64,000 bases of DNA, taken from Lachancea kluyveri NRRL Y-12651. Taxonomy: Eukaryota; Ascomycota; Saccharomycetes; Saccharomycetales; Saccharomycetaceae. This document shows positions 30,305-41,400 of the stretch, in pieces. The DNA is taken from assembly GCA_000149225.2 (NCBI GenBank), contig CM000688.1:868001-932000 (forward strand), written 5' to 3'. The position numbers and the translations under genes were made by a program. The first letter of the stretch is position 1. Each line of letters opens with the position of its first letter. The notes under the pieces are model-generated. The model was not told where the DNA came from, did not search any database, and saw nothing but the letters and a program-made list of their open reading frames with translations.

Positions 30305-32812
30305 ATGTTTGCCAAAGCTGCTGCTTCTGCGTCAGTACCAGTTATCAAAGGCGGTGTTTATCTGGATTCTTTTGATGCCAAGTTCATTCAATATAAGGCT
30401 GCACTTATGAGACTCACGGAGATCATGCGCTTGTTGAAGGTTTTGGAAAATAGCTTATCCAAGAATACCAAGGAAAAGACAATTATTCCTCTGATGAACT
30501 ATATTTTAACGTTATGCCAAGGCCCGCTTTACAACGTTTCTCCTGTACTAAGAAAGCGGTTGGAACTTCTAAGTGAATTCAAATTGGTAAAACTGAATGA
30601 CGTAAACCCGGTATTGAGTACTGCTCCAATAAGTTTAATGGTTGAATTCCCTGAAGTGGTTGAAGACGCCAAGCTTTATAAAGGGAAGCTCTACGACGCG
30701 GAACTTCAACAAAAATTGTTGAAATCACTGGTTAAGATTACGCAGAATGCTTCTCTCATATACAATAAAAAGATAAGGCAAATTGTTATGGAGCGTAATG
30801 CCAACAGGCCTGCTGATATCAGTGGGAGGCCTGTGCCGTTGGATGAGGCCAGTGTTGAAGATTTGCTTCAGCCAGCAGAGGTTACGATTGCTCTGGATTT
30901 GGCTGTTTTGATCACTGATTTTGATAATGACACTACTTTCAAATACTACCATAAACTAACTTTGCAAGTTTTGACTAAATTTAAAGAGCACATGAATGAA
31001 AAAGTTTTGCCAGCGATTCGAAGCTATCAAGCAGCTTTAAGGACGTTTTCTAAAGCAAAAGGAATCAATTATTCCAAAGCCATTCTGAACTTGCCCTATT
31101 GGCAAAACACCATGCATCGTGTATTTTCCTTGTTACTACGTGTAAAGTATTTGTTGGATATTACGAAGGCGTTGGTTAGACAGCTTTACATTCCCAACAA
31201 GGAGTTTTTGCATCAAAAAAATACCATTCTTTTAAGCAAAAACGTCTACGAGTACCAAGAACTGCTCAAAAAGTTGGAGATCGTGTGTTTTGAAAGTGAT
31301 TTAACAAAAGATATTACAGAGAAGTTAGAGCTATATTCGAAGCAAGGGTCTATGTTTCCCGTGCAAGCAAACAATATCATAGATGCTTACAATAATGGGG
31401 TCTCAAAGGCGATGATAGTAATGAAAACTACTTTGCAACATCTAGATACATGGTGTCTTATTTGGAAATTCGTCCAAGAGAACTCCTTGTCAGAAAATAC
31501 GTTAGCTGGTTTAACCGATGAAGAGCTAACAAACATGTTGGAAGAAAGGCTCGCTGTTGATAGATTAACTTACACAGAAGAGCTGAATAAGAAAGAGGAA
31601 TTGAAAAAACAGAGGCGGGAAATAACCAACACAGGTGCACCTGTGTCTGTAGAGGGCTCGGTTAAAACAATATTCAGAAGGAATTCAGTTAGAGATTCCA
31701 ATGCTTCTCCATCGTCTCAGCCTTCCTCTTCAACTTCTTCTCCGGGAAAAATGTCGCCAGCAAAATTGAGTAGAACATCTTCTGAAACTAAGAGGTTTCC
31801 TTTACAATTGAAGAATTCAAATACCGAAAAGAGATCACCTCAGGTATCAAGAAGAGCCTCGATTTCTGAAAGATCTTCTCAAAACACTATGAAGCTTTCA
31901 ACCTCTGAAAACTCTCCACAGATTTCCAGGAAACCGTCAATATCAAGAACCACTGGAAACTCTACTGCACGTGCTGGTAGGAAGAGGTCTTCCTCTTTAC
32001 AGTCGGCTGTTGCTGCTTCTAACACTCCAAATAAGCCGAACTCACGTGCAAATTCTTTACAAACCAATGCTACATTAAATCAACGAATGGTACAAGCCAC
32101 TTTTAAAAAGTTATCTGGAAATTTATCTGGTAGCTCCGAGAATAAGCAAAACAGGTTTTTAAGTCCCCCTACCGCGACAAAGGGTGCGAAGAGATCATCT
32201 TCTCCTTCTCCCTTGAGAAGGCAAAAAAACTCACCATTGCCTTCACCTTCAGTACAACCGTCTGATCCTAAAGCTGAAGAAGTTCCCGATATGAACGCGT
32301 TATCACTAGATGAAAACACCCTTGTTGTATCATCTTCATTACCACAGAAAATAGCAAATAAAGTAGACGGTGTAATAGATAATCATGCTGATAACGATGA
32401 CGAATCTACGGCCGCAGCATCTATGGAGTCTACCCGAACTAACTCGTCTGAGAGTGTAGAACAAGCAATAGATAACAGTACTTCTTCATCCACGTCTTCA
32501 ATATCGGTTCCTGTAAAGAAGGTGCGCTTTACCGGTGTTCCACCGATGACAAATTCTGAAAATCCTAAACCCAAGAGGAGGGGATGGTACAAGAAGCCAG
32601 CCGTGCTTCACTATCCACCACCTCCTCCTCAAGTAGCTGTCCAGCAATTCAAACTGAGACAGGAAGGCCTAGCTTTTAGAACAAGTTTGCGCGAAACAGA
32701 ACCAGAAGGTTCACAAGGAAAGAAAAGTTCGATGCTGATGAACCTGGAACAGCCTCCTACTGGTCATGCCAGTAGGATAACATCAAGAATACGGGAAAAA
32801 TTGATCAGGTAG
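30305..32812 (+). CDS. GIP4: Gip4, Glc7 (PP1)-interacting cytoplasmic protein
   Basis: I start at the ATG at 30305 (MFAKAAASASVPVIKGG), matching the S. cerevisiae LLAKAAASASIPAIKG; three codons further upstream there is only GTG. The 835-residue protein has a conserved helical N-terminal half (1-430), a Ser-rich disordered middle, and a PP1 docking motif KKVRF in VPVKKVRFTGVPPMT, followed by the conserved RRGWYKKPAVLHYPPPPP. Gip4 binds the PP1 catalytic subunit Glc7 and is thought to hold part of it in the cytoplasm. Compared with S. cerevisiae (760) it is longer in the Ser-rich middle. Syntenic with YAL031C, followed by PRP45. Confidence 0.95.
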   Translation: MFAKAAASASVPVIKGGVYLDSFDAKFIQYKAALMRLTEIMRLLKVLENSLSKNTKEKTIIPLMNYILTLCQGPLYNVSPVLRKRLELLSEFKLVKLNDVNPVLSTAPISLMVEFPEVVEDAKLYKGKLYDAELQQKLLKSLVKITQNASLIYNKKIRQIVMERNANRPADISGRPVPLDEASVEDLLQPAEVTIALDLAVLITDFDNDTTFKYYHKLTLQVLTKFKEHMNEKVLPAIRSYQAALRTFSKAKGINYSKAILNLPYWQNTMHRVFSLLLRVKYLLDITKALVRQLYIPNKEFLHQKNTILLSKNVYEYQELLKKLEIVCFESDLTKDITEKLELYSKQGSMFPVQANNIIDAYNNGVSKAMIVMKTTLQHLDTWCLIWKFVQENSLSENTLAGLTDEELTNMLEERLAVDRLTYTEELNKKEELKKQRREITNTGAPVSVEGSVKTIFRRNSVRDSNASPSSQPSSSTSSPGKMSPAKLSRTSSETKRFPLQLKNSNTEKRSPQVSRRASISERSSQNTMKLSTSENSPQISRKPSISRTTGNSTARAGRKRSSSLQSAVAASNTPNKPNSRANSLQTNATLNQRMVQATFKKLSGNLSGSSENKQNRFLSPPTATKGAKRSSSPSPLRRQKNSPLPSPSVQPSDPKAEEVPDMNALSLDENTLVVSSSLPQKIANKVDGVIDNHADNDDESTAAASMESTRTNSSESVEQAIDNSTSSSTSSISVPVKKVRFTGVPPMTNSENPKPKRRGWYKKPAVLHYPPPPPQVAVQQFKLRQEGLAFRTSLRETEPEGSQGKKSSMLMNLEQPPTGHASRITSRIREKLIR

Positions 32813-32995
32813 GGTCATTCTTCTTTTAGCTCTACGTTTGTCCGGACTATTTTGGTCTACCCGGACATTGAAATTTTGACTTTCAGACAAAATCAAAGTA
32901 CTTCTTCTAAAAACCTGCGATTGCACTAAAATAGTTTGTCTATATACATGATACAGTAATACTGCTTATAGTTTCTTTCTATTTAATCCTATATT

Positions 32996-34408
32996 ATGTT
33001 CTCTGCAGGATCATTTAGCTCACTTTTACCGTCTCCCAAAAACTCACAGAAATCAAAAGATTTAACTATTGCACTCAAAAGTAAAGAGATTGTAGCAGCC
33101 ACTACCATTGATGAACAGTATAAAGAAAACGCAGTTATTGATAGCTTGAGATCCTCATATGTACCTCAAGTTTCATTCCAACAGTTTGTACCATTAAGGC
33201 AGCGAGATTACAATATAGAAATCCCATTACCGACGGAAGATCAAATCAGAGAGACATATCAACGAACCAAAACTGTGTTTGATAACATTATAGCAAAAAA
33301 AACGAAGCCAGCTGGCGCATCTGTGAAAAATGCACATGTTGCTAACCAGTCTGCTGAATATGTCAGATATACGTCCTCAAATTTGATATCCGGCGACAAA
33401 GAGAGCAGTTCTAGGGTCATCAAGATTGTGGAGCATGCAGCCGATCCCCTACAACCTTCATTGAACAAAACCAAAAAGTCAATGGCTCCTCCTGTGGAAG
33501 AAATCCCCACAGCCATTCTTCATAAAACAGACGATGCAGGTAAGAACTTGACAAAGGAAGAACGTGATCAGTGGAATATTCCAGCAGCGCTTTCGAGTTG
33601 GAAAAATCCAAATGGTTATACGGTAGCCTTGGATAAAAGGCTAGCGGCGGATGCCAGGTATAATGAGGACAATTTGAAGCCTCACGAGATAAGTAATGGG
33701 TTTTCAAAACTTTCAGAAGCGTTGGATAGAGCAGACAAAAGAGCACGACAAGAGATCAAGCTGAGGGCAGAAGCCAAAAGAGAGTTAGCCGAGCAGGAAG
33801 CTAGAGAGAAGGAAGAAAGATTAAGGCTATTGGCACAGAAAGCTCGTGAAGAGAGGGAGAGAGAAAGGCGGGAAAGAAATAGCAATTATATGCAAGGCCG
33901 TACAAGAGAAAATGAGGAGGCACAGAAAAGGGAAGAAATTAGAAGATTGAAAAAAAGGCAAGTAGAAAAAGAAGTTAGAATGGCTAAAATGAGCACTACT
34001 GAAAGGTTGAGGGCCTTGGCACGTAGCCAGGGGAGGGATATTTCAGATAAAGTTATCCTTGGCGCCGCAAAAGCCACTGATGATCCAGAAATCCAATATG
34101 ATTCTAGGCTTTTTTCTAAAGGTGCTAATGCCAATGCGAAAAGGAGTGAAGATCAAGTTTACGAAAACCCATTGTTCATTCAGGAAAGTATCGACAACAT
34201 ATACAGGCCAAATGTATCTATGGACCCAGATGCTCTAATAAATGAGGCCATACAAAGTATCCAAGGTGAAACCAGGTTCGATACTTTGAACAGCAAACGA
34301 GTTCGTGAAGGCCCCATTGAATTTAGTAACGCTGAGGAAAATTTGAATCATGAGAACAAAAATGATGAGGAGTATGGTGTACAAACCAAGAAACAGCACA
34401 GGGAATAA
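32996..34408 (+). CDS. PRP45: Prp45, SKIP/SNW1-family splicing factor
   Basis: The 470-residue protein carries the SNW domain in the middle: WNIPAALSSWKNPNGYTVALDKRLAADAR (about 195-225), then a charged coiled-coil stretch and the conserved SQGRDISDKVILGAAK and YDSRLFSKGANANAKRSEDQVYENPLF. Prp45 threads through the catalytic spliceosome and helps Prp22 and the second step. The S. cerevisiae protein is shorter (379); the present one keeps more of the ancestral charged region. GIP4 is immediately upstream on the same strand, POP5 converges downstream (35 bp). Confidence 0.96.
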   Translation: MFSAGSFSSLLPSPKNSQKSKDLTIALKSKEIVAATTIDEQYKENAVIDSLRSSYVPQVSFQQFVPLRQRDYNIEIPLPTEDQIRETYQRTKTVFDNIIAKKTKPAGASVKNAHVANQSAEYVRYTSSNLISGDKESSSRVIKIVEHAADPLQPSLNKTKKSMAPPVEEIPTAILHKTDDAGKNLTKEERDQWNIPAALSSWKNPNGYTVALDKRLAADARYNEDNLKPHEISNGFSKLSEALDRADKRARQEIKLRAEAKRELAEQEAREKEERLRLLAQKAREERERERRERNSNYMQGRTRENEEAQKREEIRRLKKRQVEKEVRMAKMSTTERLRALARSQGRDISDKVILGAAKATDDPEIQYDSRLFSKGANANAKRSEDQVYENPLFIQESIDNIYRPNVSMDPDALINEAIQSIQGETRFDTLNSKRVREGPIEFSNAEENLNHENKNDEEYGVQTKKQHRE

Positions 34409-34443
34409 ATCTATGTATAATGTTACATGAGTTGTAGATATTG

Positions 34444-34938
34444 TTAATCATTTGTATCATCTTCACTAATATTTTCGAAACTGTCAATCGTGTCACTGCG
34501 ATTAATCAAATGTAGGAGTTTCTTATTTCTTCTGATGGCATATTGCTCAATCTTTTTAATTGTACCACTTATTTTCACAGGATTAACAATGATTCCCTCT
34601 ACCTCACCGATTCTGTTCATTAACGTTAATGCCATTATCACGAGTTCGTATTCTTCTCTGCTACACCTTATAATACCAGTAGAAGTCCTGTTGGAAAAGT
34701 ATTTGATCTGCAGAACCGTGTTAGCTTTACCAGACCCGTAATCACCAAAGTTAAACTGTATTGTTCGCCTCAATTCTTGAATTATACTTTTGAAGTTGAT
34801 TTTAGTCGATGACACTTGATGATGTTGTAGCATGATATTTTTTAAGGAAAAGTAATCGAAACCATCTTCTGTTAAGCATGGCTCATCAGCTGGATATAAA
34901 ATCTCAAATAAAATGTATCTACTTTTCAAACGAACCAT
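34444..34938 (-). CDS. POP5: Pop5, RNase P and RNase MRP subunit
   Basis: The 164-residue protein (S. cerevisiae 173) starts MVRLKSRYILFEILYP and carries the conserved core YGSGKANTVLQIKYFSNRTSTGIIRC followed by VNPVKISGTIKKIEQYA. Pop5 is an essential RRM-like subunit that, with Rpp1, contacts the catalytic RNA of RNase P (tRNA 5' processing) and RNase MRP (rRNA processing). It converges with PRP45. Strand and neighbours match YAL033W. Confidence 0.96.
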   Translation of the reverse strand: MVRLKSRYILFEILYPADEPCLTEDGFDYFSLKNIMLQHHQVSSTKINFKSIIQELRRTIQFNFGDYGSGKANTVLQIKYFSNRTSTGIIRCSREEYELVIMALTLMNRIGEVEGIIVNPVKISGTIKKIEQYAIRRNKKLLHLINRSDTIDSFENISEDDTND

Positions 34939-35185
34939 GGTTTGTTATTCATCGTTACGATAATCCGGAAAGCATGTTTATTTCACAGATGCGTTTAAAT
35001 TTTTCTAGATGGGATGGGTTCAGAGTACGCATAAGATAAAAAAAAAAAGACACTTGATACTAATGGGGGGAAGACAAATTTCAAGTTACACAGGGACGAT
35101 AGTTAGGCGAATGAAATAAATGTGTGAAATAGTTACAAAATTAATGCTATATATCATTCTGCTTTTTCGTAATGGCAAGATATAT

Positions 35186-38056
35186 TTAAACAACCAATTT
35201 CTCCTTCAATAGAGCTTCGACTTCAGAAACAGCTTTTTCGATACCGTCTGGTTTGTCACCCATACCTTGGAAAACATTGCCTTTGCCACCAGCTTTACCA
35301 CCGATGTTTGCAGAAACAGTCTTGGCCAAGCCAGAACCATCAACACCCTTGGCAATAGCCTCATCGGAGATGAAGCAACCGTGGGCAACTTTCCCTGCAG
35401 GATCATTACCAGTGAACAAATAAATAGATTTATCTTTAGTAGAAGACTTGATATGGTTAATGGCTTCAGTAATGGCCTTAGCGTTGGTTGGAATATTGAC
35501 GAATTTGACAAAGAATGGGGCAGATTCGTTTTCTACAAAGTACTCCTTGACTTCGTCTACTGTTTGTTTAATTTCCTTCTTCGTTTTAGCTTTGACTTCG
35601 TCCTTGACAACTTTTTCAATTTTGGTAAACTTGGTTTTCAAATCGTTCTTTGTAATAACGGAAATAGTCAATTGACCTAATCTGACACCTAACTCCTTTA
35701 CCTTCTTTTCCTTCAATGGAGAAAATGGTAATCTGTCGACAGCTTCCAATTCAGTACCAAACTCCTTGGCAACTCTTTGAACTTCATAGGCTTCAGAGCC
35801 AGAAACAGCAACGATTCTTCTGATACCCTTTGCAATACCACTTTCTTCAATGATGACAAATTCCTTGATGTCACCGGTCTTGGAAACATGGGTACCACCA
35901 CAGAACTCGATAGAATACTTAGACCATTCTTCACTGGATGGGTTTTCTAACAGATCATCGACTGGTCTCCCAACGGAGACGACACGTACCGGATCTGGGT
36001 AACTTTCACCGAAAACAGCACGAACGGAAAAGATGGAGCTGGCAACTTCTAATGGAACGTCCTTGTAGTAAACGGACAAATTATCCTTGATTTGTTTGTT
36101 ACAGATCTCTTCGACCTTGGCTAGTTCTTCAAAGGATAGAGCCTTCTTATGTGAAAAGTCAAATCTCAACTTTTCTGGAGCAACCGAAGAACCCTTTTGT
36201 TCGATGTCTCTGCCTAGGACTTCTTTCAAACCGTAGTTCAAAATATGGGTACCTGTGTGGTTGTTTCTAATTGGATAACGGCGCAGTTCATCGTAGGAGG
36301 CAATGACCTTGTCCCCGATAGATAGTTTACCGTCAGCCAAAGAACCGGTATGGAAGACGTAACCGTTGTATAGCTGAACATTTTCAACGTTGAATTCAGC
36401 GCTGCCATCGATGACAATCTTACCTGTGTCATACTCTTGACCACCTTGTTCGGCATAAAAGCATGTCTTGTCTAAAATAACACCGTATTGTTTTCCAACC
36501 TCTGTCATTTCTTGAACAAAATTCTCGCCGTCGTAGATTCTTAAGATGGAGGCATTTATGTTTTCAGTACCGTATTTGGCGGAGTCATCAGACTTTGGAA
36601 CTTTATCCTCGTTCAATTGGGACAATTCATGGACATTCAATTTGATCAGGCTAGAAGCACCCTTTTTGCCACCTTGCTTAGAAGCCTCGTAAGACTCTTG
36701 CTTAGCCTTTTCAAAACCAGGACCATCAATTTTCAGCCCCTTTTCTTCAGCCATCAACTCAGTTAAGTCGACTGGGAAACCATAGGTATCGTACAATCTC
36801 CAAACCTCCTTACCATTCAAAGTTTTAGATGTAGAATTGGCAGCAGTCTCCGCATATTTTTCAAACAGCTTTTCACCACGATCCAGGGTCTTGGCAAAAG
36901 AGGCCTCTTCTTCGTCCAAAATTTCGTATAAATAAGATGGATCCTTGGCAACTTCCGGGAACATATCCTGAACTTGTTCAATCAAAGTTGGGGCCAATTG
37001 GGAAAAGAAATTACCAATTGGATAGTTCATGTACTTACGGGCGTAACGAGCACCTCTTCTTAAGATACGTCTCAAGACGTAGCCTCTACCTTCATTATTT
37101 GGTACACCACCATCGGCAAGTGCAAAGGTCAAGGTACGAACATGATCAGCCAAAACTCTGTAGGCGGTATCGATACCATCAGTGTCTTCAGTACCAAATT
37201 TGCCTTCATAAGCTCTAGCGCCAGTAATATCTTGGATACGTTTGAACAAAGGTTGGAAAACGTCAGTGTCGTAGTTTGATCTGACATCGTGTAGGACGGA
37301 AACCAATCTTTCGAAACCCATACCAGTGTCGACATGTTTAGCTGGTAAAGATTTTAGAGACCCATCTTGCTCTCTGTTGAATTGGATGAACACATTGTTC
37401 CAGATTTCCAAGACATCGGGGTCATCCATGTTAACCAAGGAGGAAGCATTTCTGCCACCAATTCTATCGTAATGGATTTCAGAGCATGGACCACATGGGC
37501 CCTGATCACCCATCTCCCAGAAGTTGTCTTTAGAGTCACCTGGAAGAATACGATCTTCTTGAACACCGACAGAGAGCCACAATTCACGGGCTTCAAGATC
37601 TGGTTCTAAACCCAGCTTTTCGTCACCACCGAAATAAGTGACATACAACCTATCAGCTGGAATTCCGTAAACCTGAGTCAGCAACTCCCAAGAGTACTTA
37701 ATAGCTTCCTCTTTGAAGTAGTCACCGAAAGACCAGTTACCTAACATTTCGAAAAAAGTATGATGGTAGGAATCTCTACCAACATCTTCCAAATCGTTGT
37801 GTTTACCACCTGCTCTGATACACTTTTGAGAGTTGACAGCTCTTTTTAAAGTGTAAAAGTCAGAAGATGGGTCCACGGTACCCAAAAAAATTGGCTTGTA
37901 CTGGTTCATACCAGCATTAGCGAACAACAGCGTTGGGTCATCGAAAGGGATCACTGGAGAAGATGGAACAAATCTGTGGTTGCGTTCTTTGAAATAATCC
38001 AAAAATGTGGAGCGGACCTTCTTAGCGGTCCATTTTTGCTTGTCGCCAACAGTCAT
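35186..38056 (-). CDS. ALA1: Ala1, alanyl-tRNA synthetase (cytosolic, with non-AUG mitochondrial form likely)
   Basis: From the ATG at 38056 ([14 protein letters not shown]) the protein has 956 residues, against 958 in S. cerevisiae. It charges tRNA-Ala, reading the G3:U70 pair. Class II catalytic motifs are visible ([24 protein letters not shown]), then the editing domain with HNHTGTHIL-like NNHTGTHIL and CGGTH zinc residues, and a C-terminal C-Ala domain. Upstream of this ATG the frame stays open for at least 30 codons without an ATG but with basic, Ser-rich residues ([14 protein letters not shown]), like a mitochondrial presequence. S. cerevisiae makes its mitochondrial enzyme from upstream ACG codons; here GTG at 38101 or CTG at -22 are candidates. 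Divergent from KRE5. Confidence 0.97.
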   Translation of the reverse strand: MTVGDKQKWTAKKVRSTFLDYFKERNHRFVPSSPVIPFDDPTLLFANAGMNQYKPIFLGTVDPSSDFYTLKRAVNSQKCIRAGGKHNDLEDVGRDSYHHTFFEMLGNWSFGDYFKEEAIKYSWELLTQVYGIPADRLYVTYFGGDEKLGLEPDLEARELWLSVGVQEDRILPGDSKDNFWEMGDQGPCGPCSEIHYDRIGGRNASSLVNMDDPDVLEIWNNVFIQFNREQDGSLKSLPAKHVDTGMGFERLVSVLHDVRSNYDTDVFQPLFKRIQDITGARAYEGKFGTEDTDGIDTAYRVLADHVRTLTFALADGGVPNNEGRGYVLRRILRRGARYARKYMNYPIGNFFSQLAPTLIEQVQDMFPEVAKDPSYLYEILDEEEASFAKTLDRGEKLFEKYAETAANSTSKTLNGKEVWRLYDTYGFPVDLTELMAEEKGLKIDGPGFEKAKQESYEASKQGGKKGASSLIKLNVHELSQLNEDKVPKSDDSAKYGTENINASILRIYDGENFVQEMTEVGKQYGVILDKTCFYAEQGGQEYDTGKIVIDGSAEFNVENVQLYNGYVFHTGSLADGKLSIGDKVIASYDELRRYPIRNNHTGTHILNYGLKEVLGRDIEQKGSSVAPEKLRFDFSHKKALSFEELAKVEEICNKQIKDNLSVYYKDVPLEVASSIFSVRAVFGESYPDPVRVVSVGRPVDDLLENPSSEEWSKYSIEFCGGTHVSKTGDIKEFVIIEESGIAKGIRRIVAVSGSEAYEVQRVAKEFGTELEAVDRLPFSPLKEKKVKELGVRLGQLTISVITKNDLKTKFTKIEKVVKDEVKAKTKKEIKQTVDEVKEYFVENESAPFFVKFVNIPTNAKAITEAINHIKSSTKDKSIYLFTGNDPAGKVAHGCFISDEAIAKGVDGSGLAKTVSANIGGKAGGKGNVFQGMGDKPDGIEKAVSEVEALLKEKLVV

Positions 38057-38161
38057 AGTGAGATGGGTTGAGCAGAAGCGTCTGACGAAGTTGCGATGCA
38101 CTTTGAATTAGGTAAATGCAGTGATACAGAGCTTTGGAACGATGGATAAAAAGAAACTCCT

Positions 38162-38168
38162 TGACTCA
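38162..38168. promoter_or_regulatory. Gcn4-type site upstream of ALA1
   Basis: TGACTCA is the exact Gcn4 core, about 106 bp upstream of the ALA1 ATG, fitting general amino-acid control of a tRNA synthetase gene. Motif match only. Confidence 0.5.
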
Positions 38169-38202
38169 GTGGCGAAGAGGAAAATTTTGATCATGATATG
38201 TG

Positions 38203-38247
38203 CGGGTAACAACGTATCGCTATCGACATCTTTCATGTGCGGGTAAT
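38203..38247 (+). promoter_or_regulatory. Two Reb1-type sites in the ALA1 / KRE5 divergent promoter
   Basis: CGGGTAAC (38203-38210) and CGGGTAAT (38240-38247) lie 37 bp apart in the same orientation, each within the longer shared string TGCGGGTAA. Paired Reb1 sites often set a nucleosome-free region between divergent genes. CACGTG at 38328-38333 adds a Cbf1/Pho4-type site on the KRE5 side. The divergent intergenic region (358 bp) holds no gene. Confidence 0.55.
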
Positions 38248-38414
38248 AGCCAAATCTAACCGCCACAACCCGCAAAAGGCGACTACTAAACGTAGGGTAA
38301 GGGGGATTCCAAAAACAAGTAAATATACACGTGACTTACACCTCTGATCATATATTTTGGGTAGGAGCGGTTAAAGACACCTGGCGTTGAACATAACAGA
38401 GTCACAGGAAGACA

Positions 38415-41400
38415 ATGTTGTTTAACTGGGGTGTTGTAACTTGGCTCTTGCTATTAAGAATAATAGTGGGAAATGATGTGCTGTACAAAGATGTGGCAAT
38501 CCCAGCTCACACCAGATTGTGGCAAACCGTTATGAAGATGGAACTAGAGAGCGATGCACTGCGGAAAATCTACCCGCTGGTTACAAGAGTCGAAGATGAC
38601 GAAGAACAAGATGTATACGAGCGGGTGTTAGATGTTGTAAAATCTTTTGATCCGCTCAAAGCGTCGTTACTTCCATTATATTATCAGCTATCGCCCGGTT
38701 ATGCAGATACTACGACAGACATTAAGGACAGTTACTTTGTCTTGAATGGTAAAAAGTACCTGAGTCCGGAAGATATCTTTTATTTAAAGTCAAAAGACCT
38801 TGCTGATCAGGCCCAAGTACCCTCCTCTGAACTGATTAGGGTAAATGAGGCCGTAATTGGTACTAACGGTGAGGCACCAATTCTAATATTCTACGGTTGC
38901 GAAACCGATCTTCTATTTGACGAGTTTAATAGGGTTTTGTACTCAGAGGCTCAAGAGGGGAAGATAAGATTTGTCTGGCGCTGTACATGTCAAGAAAGTG
39001 AGCCTTACAGATTTCAAACATATGGTATTGATCTCACTTTGAAAAACGATACGTGGAATGGGAAAAAGGTGTATCAGGAAACGAGTCTACCCGAAGAATT
39101 CAAGTCTCCAACCAATGAATACACTTTTGAATTTCTACCCGAAAAAGAGCTTTCGGATCTTGATTTAAAGGTGGCGAGTATGCTCGCTTCCAATTATGAG
39201 AAAACTTCTAATTTTACGTCTACCTGGCAGTTTGCAAAATCGATTATAAATAATTTCCCATTGGTCTCGAAGAAGTTAAGCGCAATGGAATATGTTGACG
39301 ATCGTGTTCACCAAGAATTACTTCAGCTGCAACAAAAAGGTATAGATTACGGGATGTTGGGGCTGTACGTTAACGGGCAACATTGGAGGATGTCACAATT
39401 GGATCCTTGGTCCCTTGTTAGAATAGTATCTAAAGAACTCAAGGAGCAGCAGCTGTTATCTGAAATACTTGAAAATTACAAGCTGACTCTAAGAGGAAAG
39501 GCCGGCTTATCCAAAGAACTTTTAAAAAAGTTTTCTCAGTTATCGCTATCAAATTTACAGGGTAGTCAACCTCCCAAGTATGATTTACATCGCTTCCCCG
39601 GGTTTTCAGAGAGCATTATTTACTTCAATGACATTGAAAAGGATCTACAATATAAGGAAAAATTGTCTACCAAACTTTCGTCATTCTTTGAAAAGTCCGA
39701 CTTTGGGATATTGCCTGCGTTTAAGGAAAATTGGAATGAGGTCGTGTTTGTTATAGACTTTTCTGATCTTTACTCTAAAGAGAATCTTTCAGCACTCTCT
39801 GGTTTATTACGTGCTTTGGATATTATTAAGAACGGGTATCCTCAAAGAATCGGTCTTTTGCCGTTGTATCACGGTGAAATGCCCCCTGTGTTGCGCAATA
39901 CTTATGAGCTTAAAACGATCAAAATTGAAGAACTGAAAAATTTCTTGGAAGACTTGTTGACGAGGAAACCGCAATTAAAATCTTCCTTTGACGATTTACC
40001 TCCGCTTAAAGACGTATTGCAAAGTTTGAAAATTACAGAACCTTCAATTATTATCAACGGTGAAATTTACCCTTTCAAGGCAAACACATGGAATTATTTA
40101 ATTGCCAAGGTTTTAAAAAAAGATGTCACACATTTAAAAGACGAATTGAAGAAGCACGACCCAAATTCTGAGTTGAGCGTTAGAGGCATACTGCACCTAA
40201 AATCTCAAGAAGTTCGCAACCTGAAATATATTCCAGATCACTTCAGTGACGCAACTTACACAACAATGGACAATACTGCACTAAAAACTCTTGGCAGCCG
40301 TATAGTTGAGTACACTAAAGACGGCGCATATAACCTGCTCCACACAGTAACAGTCGTTGACGATTTTAATACCAAGTCGGCATTGAAAAAACTTATAAAC
40401 CTGATTGATATCAAGCTAATGGGTGTAAGATTTAGAGTTGTTAACAGAGGTCCTCTGACTTCCAATTGGATGAAGTTGAAGGAATCCCTTCAAAGTGGCC
40501 GGCCTGACAAACTTTCCGATCTTATGGCTACTCTAGGAGCAACAACATCTGAAAATGAAATTGATTTACATACGCTAAAAAAATGGTTACCAAGTCTTCA
40601 CAGTCGATTCCTACTGCAACCATCTTTTATTACCGCCAACGGCAGATTTATTCATTTAGAAGAAAATGAGATACCTACAAAAGCAGAACTTGAAGGGTTA
40701 CTTAAACGTGAAGCAAAGCGGACATTAGACACTGTGTTTGCGCTCGAGGCCATTCTACCGGGATTTTCTGAGGAAAGAATTGATCCTGATTTTATCGAAA
40801 TGCTGTCTTCAACTTTAACAAAACTTTTTTACGATGGAAACAATCTATACAACAACGGTATGGAATATACAACTGAGACTTCATTGTCAAGATTAGCACT
40901 TGACGACTTTTTAGAATTTGACACTTTTACATCTTTTCAAAGCTCCAAGGAACCAAAACCGGTTAATGTCACTTTAGTTATTGATCCCTTAGAAGAACGC
41001 ACTCAAAAATTGTTATCTCTCTGTTCTTTGGTAAAAGATTTACCTTTTGTTAACGTCCAAGTGCTGCTACTTCCAACTGAGACTCTGAAAATCATGCCGA
41101 TACGCAGACTCTACATTGAAGGCAGTTCCAGGGACCAGTTCGAAGTACAACACAACACGTATGAACTTTTTGATGTCAGCATCGACTTGCCAAATCACTT
41201 TTACATCAATCGTGGATCTGCGGGCTATAGTGTAGACCATATCCTTCTTGATGTTCACGCTTTTGATGCTCAACAAGATATTTCAAAATCAAACATCGAA
41301 GGTATTGGTGGTGCTTGCTTAGCATTGGTAGACTGTAGAGGCAATACTGTTTCAAAAACCATAACAATGAGCACTTTCGGATATGGTCAGCTGGCTGTTA

